Source: VRUE01 sp036271315 (GTDB taxonomy: Bacteria; Actinomycetota; Thermoleophilia; Solirubrobacterales; 70-9). Taken from it: a stretch of DNA of 64,000 nt. Under the pieces are notes generated by a model that was not told the origin of the DNA, ran no database searches, and saw nothing but the letters and a program-made list of their open reading frames with translations. How positions within the stretch are numbered: the stretch's first letter is position 1; every line of letters begins with the position of its first letter. The stretch lies in assembly GCA_036271315.1 (NCBI GenBank), contig DATBAV010000005.1:23249-87248 (forward strand). Reading direction: 5' to 3'. A program made the translations under genes and the position numbers. This document shows, one piece after another, positions 17,195-26,183 of this stretch.

Positions 17195-18116
17195 GGCGGC
17201 GACGGCGCAGCGAGAGCGCTTCGCGGGCACCGATCTCGAGCAGGCCGTCGGCAGGGGGTGTCTTGCGGGGAAGCTTCTTGGCGGCGCGCCATCCGGCGAT
17301 CCTTCCATATAGGCCTTTGGCCGTACGGTGAGCGGAGATCTGGCCGGCGCAGATGACGGCCTCGACCGCCACCGCCCTGGCAAGAGCTCGTGGCTTGTGC
17401 CCAAAGCCATAGGCCCGCAGTAGGTAGCCGCGGCTCCAGCCGGTCATCGCGTACTTGCGGCCGGTGTTCGCGCCGAGTGTTTCCGAGTAAGCGTGCACGC
17501 CGCGCGCCTTGCCGGCGAGCCGGCAACGATAGCCCGCCTTCCGCATCCGCAGGGCCAGGTCGAGGTCCTCGTAGTAGAGGAAGATCCGCTCGTCGAAGCC
17601 TCCGACAGCCTCGAAGGCGGCCCGTCGGTAGAGGGCCGCGCCGCCGGTGGGGCCGAGTGGATCGCCGACTGACTCGAGCGCCCTGAGCGGCTCTCCGCTG
17701 AGGTAGTCAAAACCGAGCAGGGTGCTGTCGGCGACGACGCCGGCTGAGTCGATCCGGCTCGGGTCGCGTTCGCTTACAAGCACACCCGCCACGGCATCGA
17801 CGCCCGGCTCGAGCGCCGCGACCAGCTCGGCGACGAATCCGGGCTCGGCCGTGACGTCATCGTTCAAGAAGATGATCGGATCGCCGGGGGCCTCGGCGAC
17901 GGCACGGTTGAGCGCGGTTCCAAAGCCCAGGTTGGCGCCGAACTCAACAGCCTTGGCCCACGGAAAGCTCTCACGCACCAGCGTACCGCCGACCCCGTCC
18001 GCACTGTTATCGGCGATCACGACGTCGGGCCGCAGATCCTGAGCTTCCAGTGCCCGCAGCGTTTTCGCGAGCCGCTCCCCGGCTCGCAACGTCGGTATGT
18101 AGACGGTTGGATTCAA
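17184..18116 (-). CDS. Family 2 glycosyltransferase, rhamnosyltransferase-like
   Basis: A 310-residue GT-A transferase. It opens with TVYIPTLRAGERLAKTL, followed by VVIADNSADG, the NLGFGTALNRAV segment and IIFLNDDVTAEPG as nucleotide-sugar/metal site, then the acceptor-side FLYYEDLDLALRMRKAGY motif typical of WcaA/RfbN-type rhamnosyltransferases. The TTG start at 18116 overlaps the upstream stop (TTGA), showing translational coupling within the five-gene operon. Probable function: addition of rhamnose or a similar deoxysugar to the lipid-linked chain. Confidence 0.88.
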   Translation of the reverse strand: MNPTVYIPTLRAGERLAKTLRALEAQDLRPDVVIADNSADGVGGTLVRESFPWAKAVEFGANLGFGTALNRAVAEAPGDPIIFLNDDVTAEPGFVAELVAALEPGVDAVAGVLVSERDPSRIDSAGVVADSTLLGFDYLSGEPLRALESVGDPLGPTGGAALYRRAAFEAVGGFDERIFLYYEDLDLALRMRKAGYRCRLAGKARGVHAYSETLGANTGRKYAMTGWSRGYLLRAYGFGHKPRALARAVAVEAVICAGQISAHRTAKGLYGRIAGWRAAKKLPRKTPPADGLLEIGAREALSLRRRRHAT

Positions 18117-19270
18117 GTCGCAAGGCCGAAGGCGCAGCGCACCTCGCGCCGGAAGGCATCGCCGCCGAACTCGTCCGTGTAGCGGCGCAGATTGGCCTGG
18201 TAGCCATCGAAGACATCGCGATCCTTGCCGATTCGCAAGACCGCCGACCGCAGTGCCGTGGCATCGGTCGGATCGACCGTGAGGCCGATGTCGTATTCGC
18301 GGACCAGATGGGCAACCAGGCCGTGGTCGGGGGCGACGACCGGGGTGCCCACCGCGGCCGCCTCGGTCAGCACACGCGAGGTGCCCGCATGGAAGCGGTA
18401 CGGAAGGACCGCACAGCGTGCTGAAGCGAGCTCGTGCATCACTTCCTCGTCGCTGAGACGGCCGGTCCGGTCGCTGACCTTGATGCCCTGCTGTCGCATT
18501 CGCTCCAACAACGCTTCGAGGTCCCCTTGGTAGGAGGGCTCGACCTCGCCGGCGACCGTCACGTGGAAGCCGCTGGAGTCCTGGGCAAGGGCCTCTACTA
18601 GGAGATCCAGGCCCTTGCGGGGCGCCAGCCGGCCGAAGAGGATGCAGCCAGATCGCTCGTCGCCGGGAAGAGGCTTCACCTCAACCGGGATCGGGGGCTC
18701 GGGCAACCACCTCGCGGAGGCGCCGCGGCGCCTCGACCAGCGTTCCGCGGCCACGCGGTCGAGCGCGAAGACAGTCTGGGCGTCGCTGCGGCGCTGCCAG
18801 CGGCGCACATTGAAGTCCTGGAACTGAGCCCTGGCGCGCTCGCCCAGTGGCAGGCGGGTTCCGTAGGCCGAGTTGTAGTGCGCCCGCGCTTGAAAGACGC
18901 AGATGCTCTGCCGAAACGGAAAAGGCCGCCGCTTGGCGAGCCAGCGCAGCACCGGGTCGGCGTGCATCATCACCAACTGGTCCGGCTCGACCTCGGCGCA
19001 GACCGTGTCGATCAGGGCCAGTTCCTCTTCGGCGACAGCCACCTTGTCGAGCAGCTCTCCGTTGCGCTCGAACATGCCCTTTGTGCCGGTTGGCTGTGGC
19101 CGCTGGCCGCCCAGTGGCCGGGTCTCGACCCCCTTCAACTCGATCAGCTGGAGCGCGCGGTCGGGCATGGCAATGACGACCTCCGAGTCGGGCAGCAGCG
19201 CCTCCGCGAAGCTCTTCATATAGAGCGGGTTGTGGCCCGCCTCGTTCCAGTCAAAGAGACAGAATCGCAT
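18113..19270 (-). CDS. GT4-like glycosyltransferase (tandem paralog B)
   Basis: A 385-residue GT-B glycosyltransferase. The C-terminal donor domain has GCILFGRLAPRKGLDLLVEAL and LTEAAAVGTPVVAPDHG, the E(x7)E-type region of family 4. The N terminus (RFCLFDWNEAGHNPLYMKSF) is shared with the next gene upstream, 19306-20439 (KVLLFDWNRGGHHAEFAKTF), so the two arose by tandem duplication. ATG 19270 is the start; the long open frame to 19996 is antisense to the paralog. Part of the 21967-16346 operon. Donor and acceptor unknown. Confidence 0.87.
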   Translation of the reverse strand: MRFCLFDWNEAGHNPLYMKSFAEALLPDSEVVIAMPDRALQLIELKGVETRPLGGQRPQPTGTKGMFERNGELLDKVAVAEEELALIDTVCAEVEPDQLVMMHADPVLRWLAKRRPFPFRQSICVFQARAHYNSAYGTRLPLGERARAQFQDFNVRRWQRRSDAQTVFALDRVAAERWSRRRGASARWLPEPPIPVEVKPLPGDERSGCILFGRLAPRKGLDLLVEALAQDSSGFHVTVAGEVEPSYQGDLEALLERMRQQGIKVSDRTGRLSDEEVMHELASARCAVLPYRFHAGTSRVLTEAAAVGTPVVAPDHGLVAHLVREYDIGLTVDPTDATALRSAVLRIGKDRDVFDGYQANLRRYTDEFGGDAFRREVRCAFGLAT

Positions 19271-19305
19271 TCGCGTGATCGTATGCGGGAGTGCCGCCTC
19301 GCCGA

Positions 19306-20439
19306 CTACTCGCCGGCGAGGCCGAGAGCGCGGCGAATTTCCCTGCGGGCTTGATTGGCGTTGAGCTTGTCTGCGTAGCGGCGCAGGTTCTCGGCGTAGC
19401 GGCGAGGGGCATCGGGATCGAGCGCCAGCTCCAGGATCGCCGCCCGCATCGAGGCGGCGTCGTCGGGATGGACGGTGAGGCCGAGGCCGTGTTCCCGAAT
19501 CAGGTGACCCACTGCCCCCTGGCTCGAGCCGACCACCGGTGTGCCGCCGGAGGCGGCCTCGAGCAGCACTCGAGAGCCGGGTGGCGCCCAGCCGAAGGCG
19601 AGCAGCGCGACCCGGGCCGCGGCGAGACGGTCGAGGGCCTCCTCGTAGGGAAGCCGTTCGAGCCGGGTCTCGACCTCGGCACCCGCGGCGCGGAAAAGTG
19701 CGATGTCCTCCTGCAGCTGCGCTTGGTACTCGGGCGCCGCCTCGCCATTGAGCTGGAGGCGCAGGCCCTCGGCGCCGGGGGAGAGGGCCTGGGCGACCCG
19801 GTCGATCCCCTTCCGCGCATCGAGGTAGCCGAAGACGACACAGCCCTGCTTCTCCTCGATCTTGCGTGGCTCCGGCCGGTAGTTGAGCGGCGGCTCGGGC
19901 AGGTAGTAGGTATTTGCGCGCGGGTAACGCGACCAGCGTTGCGCCGCAATTGGATCGAAGCCGAAGAGGGCGTGAGCGTCCGGGCGGCGCATCCACCTGA
20001 TTACGTTCGCCTCCTTGAAGAGCGCTCCAGCCCGCTCGCGCGGCGGCAGCCGGGTCTTGTAGACGCGGGGGTAGTGCAGCTGGGCGAAGAAGAGGTAGAT
20101 GCTGACGGCTGTGGGTAGCGGCGGCCGCTTGAGAAGCCAGCGCAGCACCGGGTCGGCCCAGAGGAGGACGAGGTGATCGGGCTTGACCCGACGGACGTTC
20201 GCTTCGATCAGGTCGAGCTCGGCTTCCGCCAGGCCTGCCTTGGAGCCCTCCGCCGCGCTTGGCCGGGGACGTCCCTCGCCCAGCGAGATCGTTTCTACGC
20301 CGGTATCGGCGAGGCTCTCGACGGTTTGCTCCGGCGCCGCGACGACGACATCGGCGCCAGGCCGCAGCGCGGTGGCGAAGGTCTTTGCGAACTCCGCATG
20401 GTGTCCGCCGCGGTTCCAGTCGAAGAGCAGGACCTTCAT
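19306..20439 (-). CDS. GT4-like glycosyltransferase (tandem paralog A)
   Basis: A 377-residue GT-B transferase paralogous to 18113-19270: same FDWNRGGHH opening, the LLWADPVLRWLLKR segment (paralog: MMHADPVLRWLAKR), donor-site GCVVFGYLDARKGIDR and LLEAASGGTPVVGSSQG. Start at ATG 20439; the longer frame to 20493 overlaps the flippase. Sixteen bases separate it from the flippase gene upstream, and 35 bases from its paralog downstream. Two related transferases in series suggest two successive similar linkages in the repeat unit. Confidence 0.87.
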   Translation of the reverse strand: MKVLLFDWNRGGHHAEFAKTFATALRPGADVVVAAPEQTVESLADTGVETISLGEGRPRPSAAEGSKAGLAEAELDLIEANVRRVKPDHLVLLWADPVLRWLLKRPPLPTAVSIYLFFAQLHYPRVYKTRLPPRERAGALFKEANVIRWMRRPDAHALFGFDPIAAQRWSRYPRANTYYLPEPPLNYRPEPRKIEEKQGCVVFGYLDARKGIDRVAQALSPGAEGLRLQLNGEAAPEYQAQLQEDIALFRAAGAEVETRLERLPYEEALDRLAAARVALLAFGWAPPGSRVLLEAASGGTPVVGSSQGAVGHLIREHGLGLTVHPDDAASMRAAILELALDPDAPRRYAENLRRYADKLNANQARREIRRALGLAGE

Positions 20440-20455
20440 CGGCGCCGGATCGTAT

Positions 20456-21967
20456 TCAGCCAGCGGACGGTCGCAGTGAGCGCAAGCGGCCAAGCAGCGG
20501 GCGTACCGTGCCGGCTAGTTCCCCCAGGGGCCTGCGATTGAAGAGAAGCGAGAGGACCGTCCAGATTGCCGCGGTGACGGCGAGGCTGAGCACGAGCCCG
20601 ACCACGTCTTCGCCAAGCGGCAGGGCGAGTGTGATGCCGGCTGCGGCAACGCCGATCGCCAGGGTCGTGCCGAGCTCGATCAGGGTTGACCGGTCGAACG
20701 GGCGTTTGAGGTAGAGCAGAGCTCCGGTCTGAGCAATTGCCCCGGCAGCGAGAGCGATGCCCACCGTTGTCGGGTCGATTGGCCTGATCAACAGGATGCA
20801 GGCAAACAGCCCACCCGTTTCAACCAGCGAGCCAATCACCGGCACGCGAGAGTTGGACTGGGCGAGCGAAAGACTGAGGATTGTCGCGACTACGCTCGAG
20901 ATCAAGAACATCGCGACCGAGCCGGGAAGCAGGATGTCCACGGTCGGTAGCCAGCGGTCGCCGAGTACGACTGACGTCAGTGGGTAGGCAGCGCCGGCTA
21001 CAAGCGCCAAAGCCAGCCCGGTGACGATTCCGCTTGACGTCGCCATTCGCGCGGCCCTTCGCGCCTGCTCCTCGGCAGAGCCGCGCGACAGTGTTGGCAG
21101 CGAGACTCTGAAGACAGCCGAGTTGAGTGCAATCGGAAACGAAAACAGGCGCTTGGCCATCGAGTAGTAGCCGGCCAGCGTGGTTCCGCCGAGGACAGCG
21201 ACGATCGATACGAACCCGAGTTCGCGGGCGAGGCCAACCCCCTGGAACAGGCTCGTGCCGAGGCTGAAGCGCAGCAGCGGGCGGATCGGGCTGAGGTCAC
21301 GCGTCAAGCCCTTTGGATAGGCCTGTATCCGCGCCGCGACGAGCAGGCTGATTAGGGCTCCGGCTGGGACGGCGCCGGCGAGGCTGAAGGCGCCGAGGCC
21401 GGCGATTGCGCCGCCAAGCGCGAAGAGGTTGAAGGTGAGTGTGTCGGCAGTCTCGACCAGGGCGACGCGGCCGAAGTCGAGGTGGCGCTCCATGTTGATT
21501 GTTGGCCGCGAGCGAAGCGCGTAAAAGGGCGTCGCGAGCAGCGCAATTGCGATCACTTCAAGCAGGTGGTTGCTCGCCCCCAACTGGGGCAGGATCACAA
21601 ACGAGACCAGGATGGCCGCTCCGGCAAGGAGCCCAGCGATGATCAGCATCAGGGTTACCACCGCTCGTTGCAGCTCGGGCGCAGGCTCCTCGGCGAGGCG
21701 AATCAGCGCGGAGGGAAGACCCAGCTCGGTGATCCGCTGGCCGACGAGCTGGATTGCAAGTGCAAGGGCAAAGAGTCCATAGTCGGCGGGCGAAAGGAGT
21801 CGGGCAAGGGCAATCGTGACTCCTGCCGTGAGCACCTGCAGCACGACCGTCCTGCCCACGAGGATGCTGACCCCTCGCGCGGCTTCAGAGGCAAGTCCCG
21901 CGTCCTCGGCGCCGTCGGCGAGCCCAAGCTCCAAGTCAGGTGTTTGGCCTGGCTCAAATCTGTCCAT
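20456..21967 (-). CDS. Polysaccharide flippase (Wzx/MOP superfamily)
   Basis: A 503-residue membrane protein with about 12-14 transmembrane segments and the polysaccharide-transporter pattern of the MOP superfamily: LVGRTVVLQVLTAGVTIALARLLSPADYGLF near the N terminus (given here as successive short motifs VVLQVL and ARLLSPADYGLF), TELGLPSALIR, and RLFSFPIALNSAVF in the middle. Expected to move lipid-linked oligosaccharide units across the cytoplasmic membrane. First gene of the operon 21967-16346. The region upstream is shared with the divergent O-antigen-ligase-like gene starting at 22114. Confidence 0.88.
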   Translation of the reverse strand: MDRFEPGQTPDLELGLADGAEDAGLASEAARGVSILVGRTVVLQVLTAGVTIALARLLSPADYGLFALALAIQLVGQRITELGLPSALIRLAEEPAPELQRAVVTLMLIIAGLLAGAAILVSFVILPQLGASNHLLEVIAIALLATPFYALRSRPTINMERHLDFGRVALVETADTLTFNLFALGGAIAGLGAFSLAGAVPAGALISLLVAARIQAYPKGLTRDLSPIRPLLRFSLGTSLFQGVGLARELGFVSIVAVLGGTTLAGYYSMAKRLFSFPIALNSAVFRVSLPTLSRGSAEEQARRAARMATSSGIVTGLALALVAGAAYPLTSVVLGDRWLPTVDILLPGSVAMFLISSVVATILSLSLAQSNSRVPVIGSLVETGGLFACILLIRPIDPTTVGIALAAGAIAQTGALLYLKRPFDRSTLIELGTTLAIGVAAAGITLALPLGEDVVGLVLSLAVTAAIWTVLSLLFNRRPLGELAGTVRPLLGRLRSLRPSAG

Positions 21968-22113
21968 CGCCGCAGTCCTTCAGCTCGGCGCGGTGGCGCC
22001 GTTCGTTGCTCACGGGGACAGGGGCTCGGCTGATCGGCTGGTCATGGCGGTGGCGGGAGGCGCACGCGATAGCGTCCAGCCGCGAGGCTCCCCGGCGAGC
22101 ATTCAAGCAAGGC

Positions 22114-23439
22114 ATGATCGAACAGGCGACCAACAAGGCGCGCAGTCCCTCTCTGCGCATAGGGCGGATACCGCTATGGATGGCTGCCCTGGCGATCGCA
22201 ATCGCTTACATCGCGATCATCACCGGCGACGGCTACATCCTCCATATCCCAATCAAGCTTTATCTCGTTGCGGCGACGATCGGCATTTGGTGGCTGCAGA
22301 TCGGTAGGTCGCGTTCTCTCGGCGACTATGAGCTTGCCCTTCCGATCCTTGTCTTCGCCGTAGCGATTCCGGTGGTTTGGTCGGCGATCGCCCTGCTGCA
22401 CGAGGCCGGGACCGATCCGGTCGGTATCCATCGCGTCACTTGGACCCTTCAGGAGGACAGTCGCTTTGTCTATATGTTGCTCTACTTCCCCCTAATCGAC
22501 GCTCGTCGTCTCTTCGGTCGATGGGGCATAGACATCTGGCTCATCCCAGTTCTCGCCCTTTGCGGCATCACGATCGCGATCTTTCTCAGCCATTACATCG
22601 CGGGCGAACCGAATAGCTCAATCGAATATCTCGTCTTCAAGGGGGTCTTCGAGGGCAACCCGGGCGGCTTTCGCGTCTTTATCGGTAACCAGGTTCTGTT
22701 CATAGCCGGTGTCGCCCTGCTTCTTGCTGAGCTTGCCGTGCGGGGAGTAACGAGATTTCGAGTCGGTGCTCTCTCGCTTTTGATCTTCAGTACTTACCTT
22801 TCGCACACCCGCGGGATCTGGCTTGGCCTTTCCGTCGTCTGCGCAGGCGCGCTTCTCGTCCTGCTTCTGCGTCAGGCGGGCGAACGCGACCGGCGCCTGC
22901 TGATCGGGGTGGCAGCGGCGATTGCCGGCCTGGTGTCGATAGCGGCAGTGGCGATGCTCGCTCGAGTAATCCCACTGCCGTCGTTTCTTGGTGATGCTTC
23001 GGCGGGGTCGCGCGTCGATCAGGCACCCAAGCTCTGGGACGCTTTCAAGGGCAACCCGGTCTTCGGCGACGGCTTCGGTGCGGTGATTCGACCGCGCTAC
23101 ATTCGTGATACCGCCGCGCCCTGGTCATACGAGCTGACCTATCTCCAGATTCTCTTCCAGGGGGGGGTGCTTGGATTGATCGCGATCTTGGCTCTGCCGT
23201 TGGCGGCAATCTGGCGAGGCCTGCGCGAATCGGTAGCTGGCGAGTTGCGCAGCGGGCCACTGGCCGGCACCCTGGCGATCGTCGGGATCCTCCTCGCCAG
23301 CGCTACCAATCCCTACCTGCTCTCCAGCTTCGGCATGCTGGGAATTGCGATCGGACTCTCCCTGATCGGCTTCACCGAGTCGCCGTCAACGGCGGCGATC
23401 GAGCCTCAGGGCAGGGGCGCTGCCCTGAGCGCGAACTGA
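22114..23439 (+). CDS. O-antigen ligase/polymerase-like membrane protein (Wzy/WaaL family)
   Basis: A 442-residue protein with about ten to twelve transmembrane segments and, near residue 300, a larger extracytoplasmic region. The Wzy_C / O-antigen ligase signature is visible as FSTYLSHTRGIWLGL, a helix with the conserved arginine, and later NPVFGDGFGAV. Start at ATG 22114 (AAGG just before); in-frame upstream codons overlap the divergent flippase. Expected to polymerise repeat units or ligate chains on the outer side of the membrane. Its 3' end overlaps the convergent gene at 23406 by 34 bases. Confidence 0.84.
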   Translation: MIEQATNKARSPSLRIGRIPLWMAALAIAIAYIAIITGDGYILHIPIKLYLVAATIGIWWLQIGRSRSLGDYELALPILVFAVAIPVVWSAIALLHEAGTDPVGIHRVTWTLQEDSRFVYMLLYFPLIDARRLFGRWGIDIWLIPVLALCGITIAIFLSHYIAGEPNSSIEYLVFKGVFEGNPGGFRVFIGNQVLFIAGVALLLAELAVRGVTRFRVGALSLLIFSTYLSHTRGIWLGLSVVCAGALLVLLLRQAGERDRRLLIGVAAAIAGLVSIAAVAMLARVIPLPSFLGDASAGSRVDQAPKLWDAFKGNPVFGDGFGAVIRPRYIRDTAAPWSYELTYLQILFQGGVLGLIAILALPLAAIWRGLRESVAGELRSGPLAGTLAIVGILLASATNPYLLSSFGMLGIAIGLSLIGFTESPSTAAIEPQGRGAALSAN

Positions 23440-24416
23440 CCTCGTTCGGTCTTCAACATCAGGACCGAGCCGCCTTCCGAGTCGGGCTGGAACACGAATT
23501 GGCGCTCGGGCCCGATGCGCTGGGGAAGAGCCGTAGCCGCGTGAACCGAGAATTGGTGGAAGAGCTTCTTGCCCGAGAGGATGTGGATCTCAGTTCGTTG
23601 ACTGCCGGTTTTGCGCTCGCGCGTGACCAGGACGATGTCGGGCTTCTTGTGGTGACGGGAGCCGACAGCGACCCACCATTCGTATTTCGAAAGGCGTCTC
23701 GAGAGTTTCGGCCGCAGCTGCGAGTGGACGATCTGACGCTTGAAGCCCGACTCCCCTGAGTAGATGCGAACCGACCAGGGCTGAAAGCTGGGCGTTCGTT
23801 TCGGCTTTCGCCGCTGGGCGTTGCGTTCGATCACGAAAAGGTCTGGGCGGGGACCTGACCAACGTTCGACAGCGAAGTCCCGACGGTCCATTGTCTGGGC
23901 CGGCAGTGGAACCGTCGTGCTGAGCAGGCGACGAGGCTTTCCGCTTAGTGCGTAGACGTCGATGCGGGGATGGCGGCGATGCGTCGAGGAGATCGTGAAG
24001 AGGGCGGGAGTGTGTCTATCCCAGGCGGCGACGTCGAACGGCGTTGTACCGCCCAGGTTGGGGACGGTCGTCTTCAGGGCGGCCGTGAAGCGACGATCGC
24101 GGCGCCTTTTTGGGTCATGCTCGTCGGGCAGGTCGGCACCTACGACACGCACGCCTTTGCCGACGGGAGTGATTAGCCAGGGCCCGGGGGGCCGGGTACT
24201 CGGGGTGCTGGTCACGATGGTCACGTCGGGTTGGACCACGACACCCACCAGCCGTTCGGGCAGGAGGAAGGGGAGGAAGGTGTTGGGGTTTCGGGGCAGC
24301 AACGTGAGGTCGAAGAGAGCGAGGCCCCAGATGATCAGAGCAACAACGAGAACGGTCCGCGTGCGCCCTTGAAACGCGGTGTTGAATCGGGAGCGTAGGG
24401 ACGAGCCGCTGCTCAC
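23406..24416 (-). CDS. Membrane-anchored protein of unknown function
   Basis: I do not recognise this 336-residue protein. One transmembrane segment near residues 20-40 (VLVVALIIWGLALFDLTLL) follows a basic cytoplasmic tail; the rest is presumably extracytoplasmic. It is rich in beta-like stretches, with repeated units of the type PDLFVIER, PDIVLVTRER and TPALFTISS that suggest a propeller (FG-GAP/VCBS-like) fold. The GTG 24416 start overlaps the preceding glycosyltransferase stop (GTGA) and has GGAGG seven bases upstream, so it is translated as the third gene of the 26154-23406 operon. Possibly a glycan-binding or assembly accessory protein. Confidence 0.7.
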   Translation of the reverse strand: MSSGSSLRSRFNTAFQGRTRTVLVVALIIWGLALFDLTLLPRNPNTFLPFLLPERLVGVVVQPDVTIVTSTPSTRPPGPWLITPVGKGVRVVGADLPDEHDPKRRRDRRFTAALKTTVPNLGGTTPFDVAAWDRHTPALFTISSTHRRHPRIDVYALSGKPRRLLSTTVPLPAQTMDRRDFAVERWSGPRPDLFVIERNAQRRKPKRTPSFQPWSVRIYSGESGFKRQIVHSQLRPKLSRRLSKYEWWVAVGSRHHKKPDIVLVTRERKTGSQRTEIHILSGKKLFHQFSVHAATALPQRIGPERQFVFQPDSEGGSVLMLKTERGQFALRAAPLP

Positions 24417-25333
24417 CTGCTTCCCTCCACTGGCCCAAGCCGGTAGCCGCGGGCGTATCCCGCTCGCGTCATCGCCAGCCAAACTCGCTCACGTAGGCCT
24501 CCGGGGAGTGGCATTTTGGCGAGAGCGCCGAGCAAGGGCTCCGCGGCGCGCACCGCCGACCAGGCCAGGCCTCGCGGCGCCTGCACGCCGGGGTGCGGGC
24601 GGTCCGGTCGCAGCCGGTTGTAGAGGGCGGCGGAGCGGCCGACGGCGACCGAACGGCGCAGCGACTGCTCTGGGGTCGTTGGGTGATCGTGGAGGACGAG
24701 CAGCTCGGGGTGGTAGTCGAGCTCGAGGCCGGCGTCGGCGAGGCGGACACCGAGCTCGGTGTCCTCGACCGCGGCGGTCGGGAAGCGAACGTCAAAGCCA
24801 CCGACCCGCTCGAAGATCGCTCGCTTCAGGGATGCGTGCGAGCTGTAGAAGTAGCTCGCGGCGTCAACCGGCCCGGCCTCGAGCTGGCAGTAGTGGAACT
24901 GGGGGCCGCCGTTCTCGAGCCAGTGCATGAAGGGCGTCACCGACTTGCGCGGAGTCCAGGTGATCCGCCCCAGCACCCCGTAGCCCGGCTCGGGCCGTGC
25001 CGCGTGCAGGTCGAGGTGGGCTCGCAGCAGGTTCTCGTCGGACGGCTCGGTGTCGTCGCCGAGGAAGAGCAGGACATCGCCCTCGGCGACCTCGGCGCCG
25101 GCGTTGCGGGCGGCTGCGGGGCCGCCCTGCGGCCGCTCGAGCAGCCGGATCGCAAGCGTTCCGCCTGTGGCTCGGCGCTGCACCTGGGCGACGGTTTCGT
25201 CGTTCGAGCCGTTGTCGATCACGATCGCCTCCAGCTTGGCGTCGCCGGCTTGCTGCGCTTCGAGCGCATCGAGCGTCCTCGCCAGCGCATCGGCTCGGTC
25301 CTTGGTTGGTATGACGACGGAGAGGGAGTTCAT
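24413..25333 (-). CDS. Family 2 glycosyltransferase
   Basis: A 306-residue GT-A transferase: SLSVVIPTKDRADALARTL, VIDNGSNDETV, GGPAAARNAGAEVA, then FLGDDTEPSD as DxD region and AAVEDTELGVRLADAG as the acceptor/base motif. It is coupled at both ends: 4-base overlap with the upstream GT2 (ATGA) and 4-base overlap with the downstream unknown protein (GTGA). The C-terminal part is basic with short hydrophobic patches, typical of membrane-peripheral surface-glycan transferases. Confidence 0.88.
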   Translation of the reverse strand: MNSLSVVIPTKDRADALARTLDALEAQQAGDAKLEAIVIDNGSNDETVAQVQRRATGGTLAIRLLERPQGGPAAARNAGAEVAEGDVLLFLGDDTEPSDENLLRAHLDLHAARPEPGYGVLGRITWTPRKSVTPFMHWLENGGPQFHYCQLEAGPVDAASYFYSSHASLKRAIFERVGGFDVRFPTAAVEDTELGVRLADAGLELDYHPELLVLHDHPTTPEQSLRRSVAVGRSAALYNRLRPDRPHPGVQAPRGLAWSAVRAAEPLLGALAKMPLPGGLRERVWLAMTRAGYARGYRLGPVEGSR

Positions 25334-26154
25334 CGGGCGCCGCCCGCTCTAAGGCGCCGGGAGAGCCTAAGTAGCGGAGCGGCTATTGGCATTGCCCGGG
25401 CGTGATGGAGGCGAATGTAGCGCTCGACCGAGCGCAGGCGGATCGCTTGTTGCTCGCGGCGGTCGATCTGGACGAAGGCCTCGGCGCCGACGTGGCCGAC
25501 CCTCGCGGCGCCGGCGATCAGGTTGCGATAGCCGGCGTCGTGCAGGCGCTTGGCTAGGTCGACGTCCTCGTACCAGAGGAAGAAGCCCTCGTCGAAACCG
25601 CCGAACGCCTCCCAGGTCTCGCGCGCGACGACGAAGCAGGCACCCGAGGGCTGGCCGACTTCGACCACTCCGTCCGCCGCGGGGCTCGGCTGCGGTCGCT
25701 CGCCGAAGGAGCCGGCAAAGATCCGCGCCAGCATCGTGATCGTGCCCGGCAGTGCCGCGTGGTAGCGGTCGGTGTCGCCACCGAAGACCGGACCCACCAT
25801 TCCGGCGCGCGGCTCCTGGAGCGCCACCCGCGCCAGTGCCGCCAGGGCGCCGGGCTCCGCCACCACGTCGGGGTTGCTGACGCAGATCAGCTCGGCGCTG
25901 CCATCGCGCAGTGCCCGGTTGGCGGCGCGGCCGTAGCCGAGATTCTCCTCGCTCAGCTCGAGCCGCACCCCCTCGGGGCAGCCCTCGCGCAGCAGTTCGC
26001 GCTGCTCCGGGCGCGAGTCGTTGTCGGCGATCGTCACCTTCGCGTCGACGCCCTCGGAGGCCAGATACGCTCGCGCCGCGGCGATTGCCGCCTCGGCCGT
26101 GTTCCAGTTGACGATCGCGACATCGATTGCGGGCGGGGAGGCATCCGGGCTCAT
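25330..26154 (-). CDS. Family 2 glycosyltransferase, rhamnosyltransferase-like
   Basis: A 274-residue GT-A transferase: DVAIVNWNTAEAAIAA, VTIADNDSRP, LGYGRAANRAL, CVSNPDVVAEPG, and FLWYEDVDLAKRLHDAGY. The NWNT and WYEDVDL signatures are those of bacterial rhamnosyltransferases. First gene of the 26154-23406 operon; 29 bases separate its start from the divergent rmlA gene, so dTDP-rhamnose synthesis and this transferase share a promoter region, consistent with rhamnose as donor sugar (inference). Confidence 0.88.
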   Translation of the reverse strand: MSPDASPPAIDVAIVNWNTAEAAIAAARAYLASEGVDAKVTIADNDSRPEQRELLREGCPEGVRLELSEENLGYGRAANRALRDGSAELICVSNPDVVAEPGALAALARVALQEPRAGMVGPVFGGDTDRYHAALPGTITMLARIFAGSFGERPQPSPAADGVVEVGQPSGACFVVARETWEAFGGFDEGFFLWYEDVDLAKRLHDAGYRNLIAGAARVGHVGAEAFVQIDRREQQAIRLRSVERYIRLHHARAMPIAAPLLRLSRRLRAGGAR

Positions 26155-26183
26155 CGTCGGCGCGACGATAGCCTTCCGGCGAC

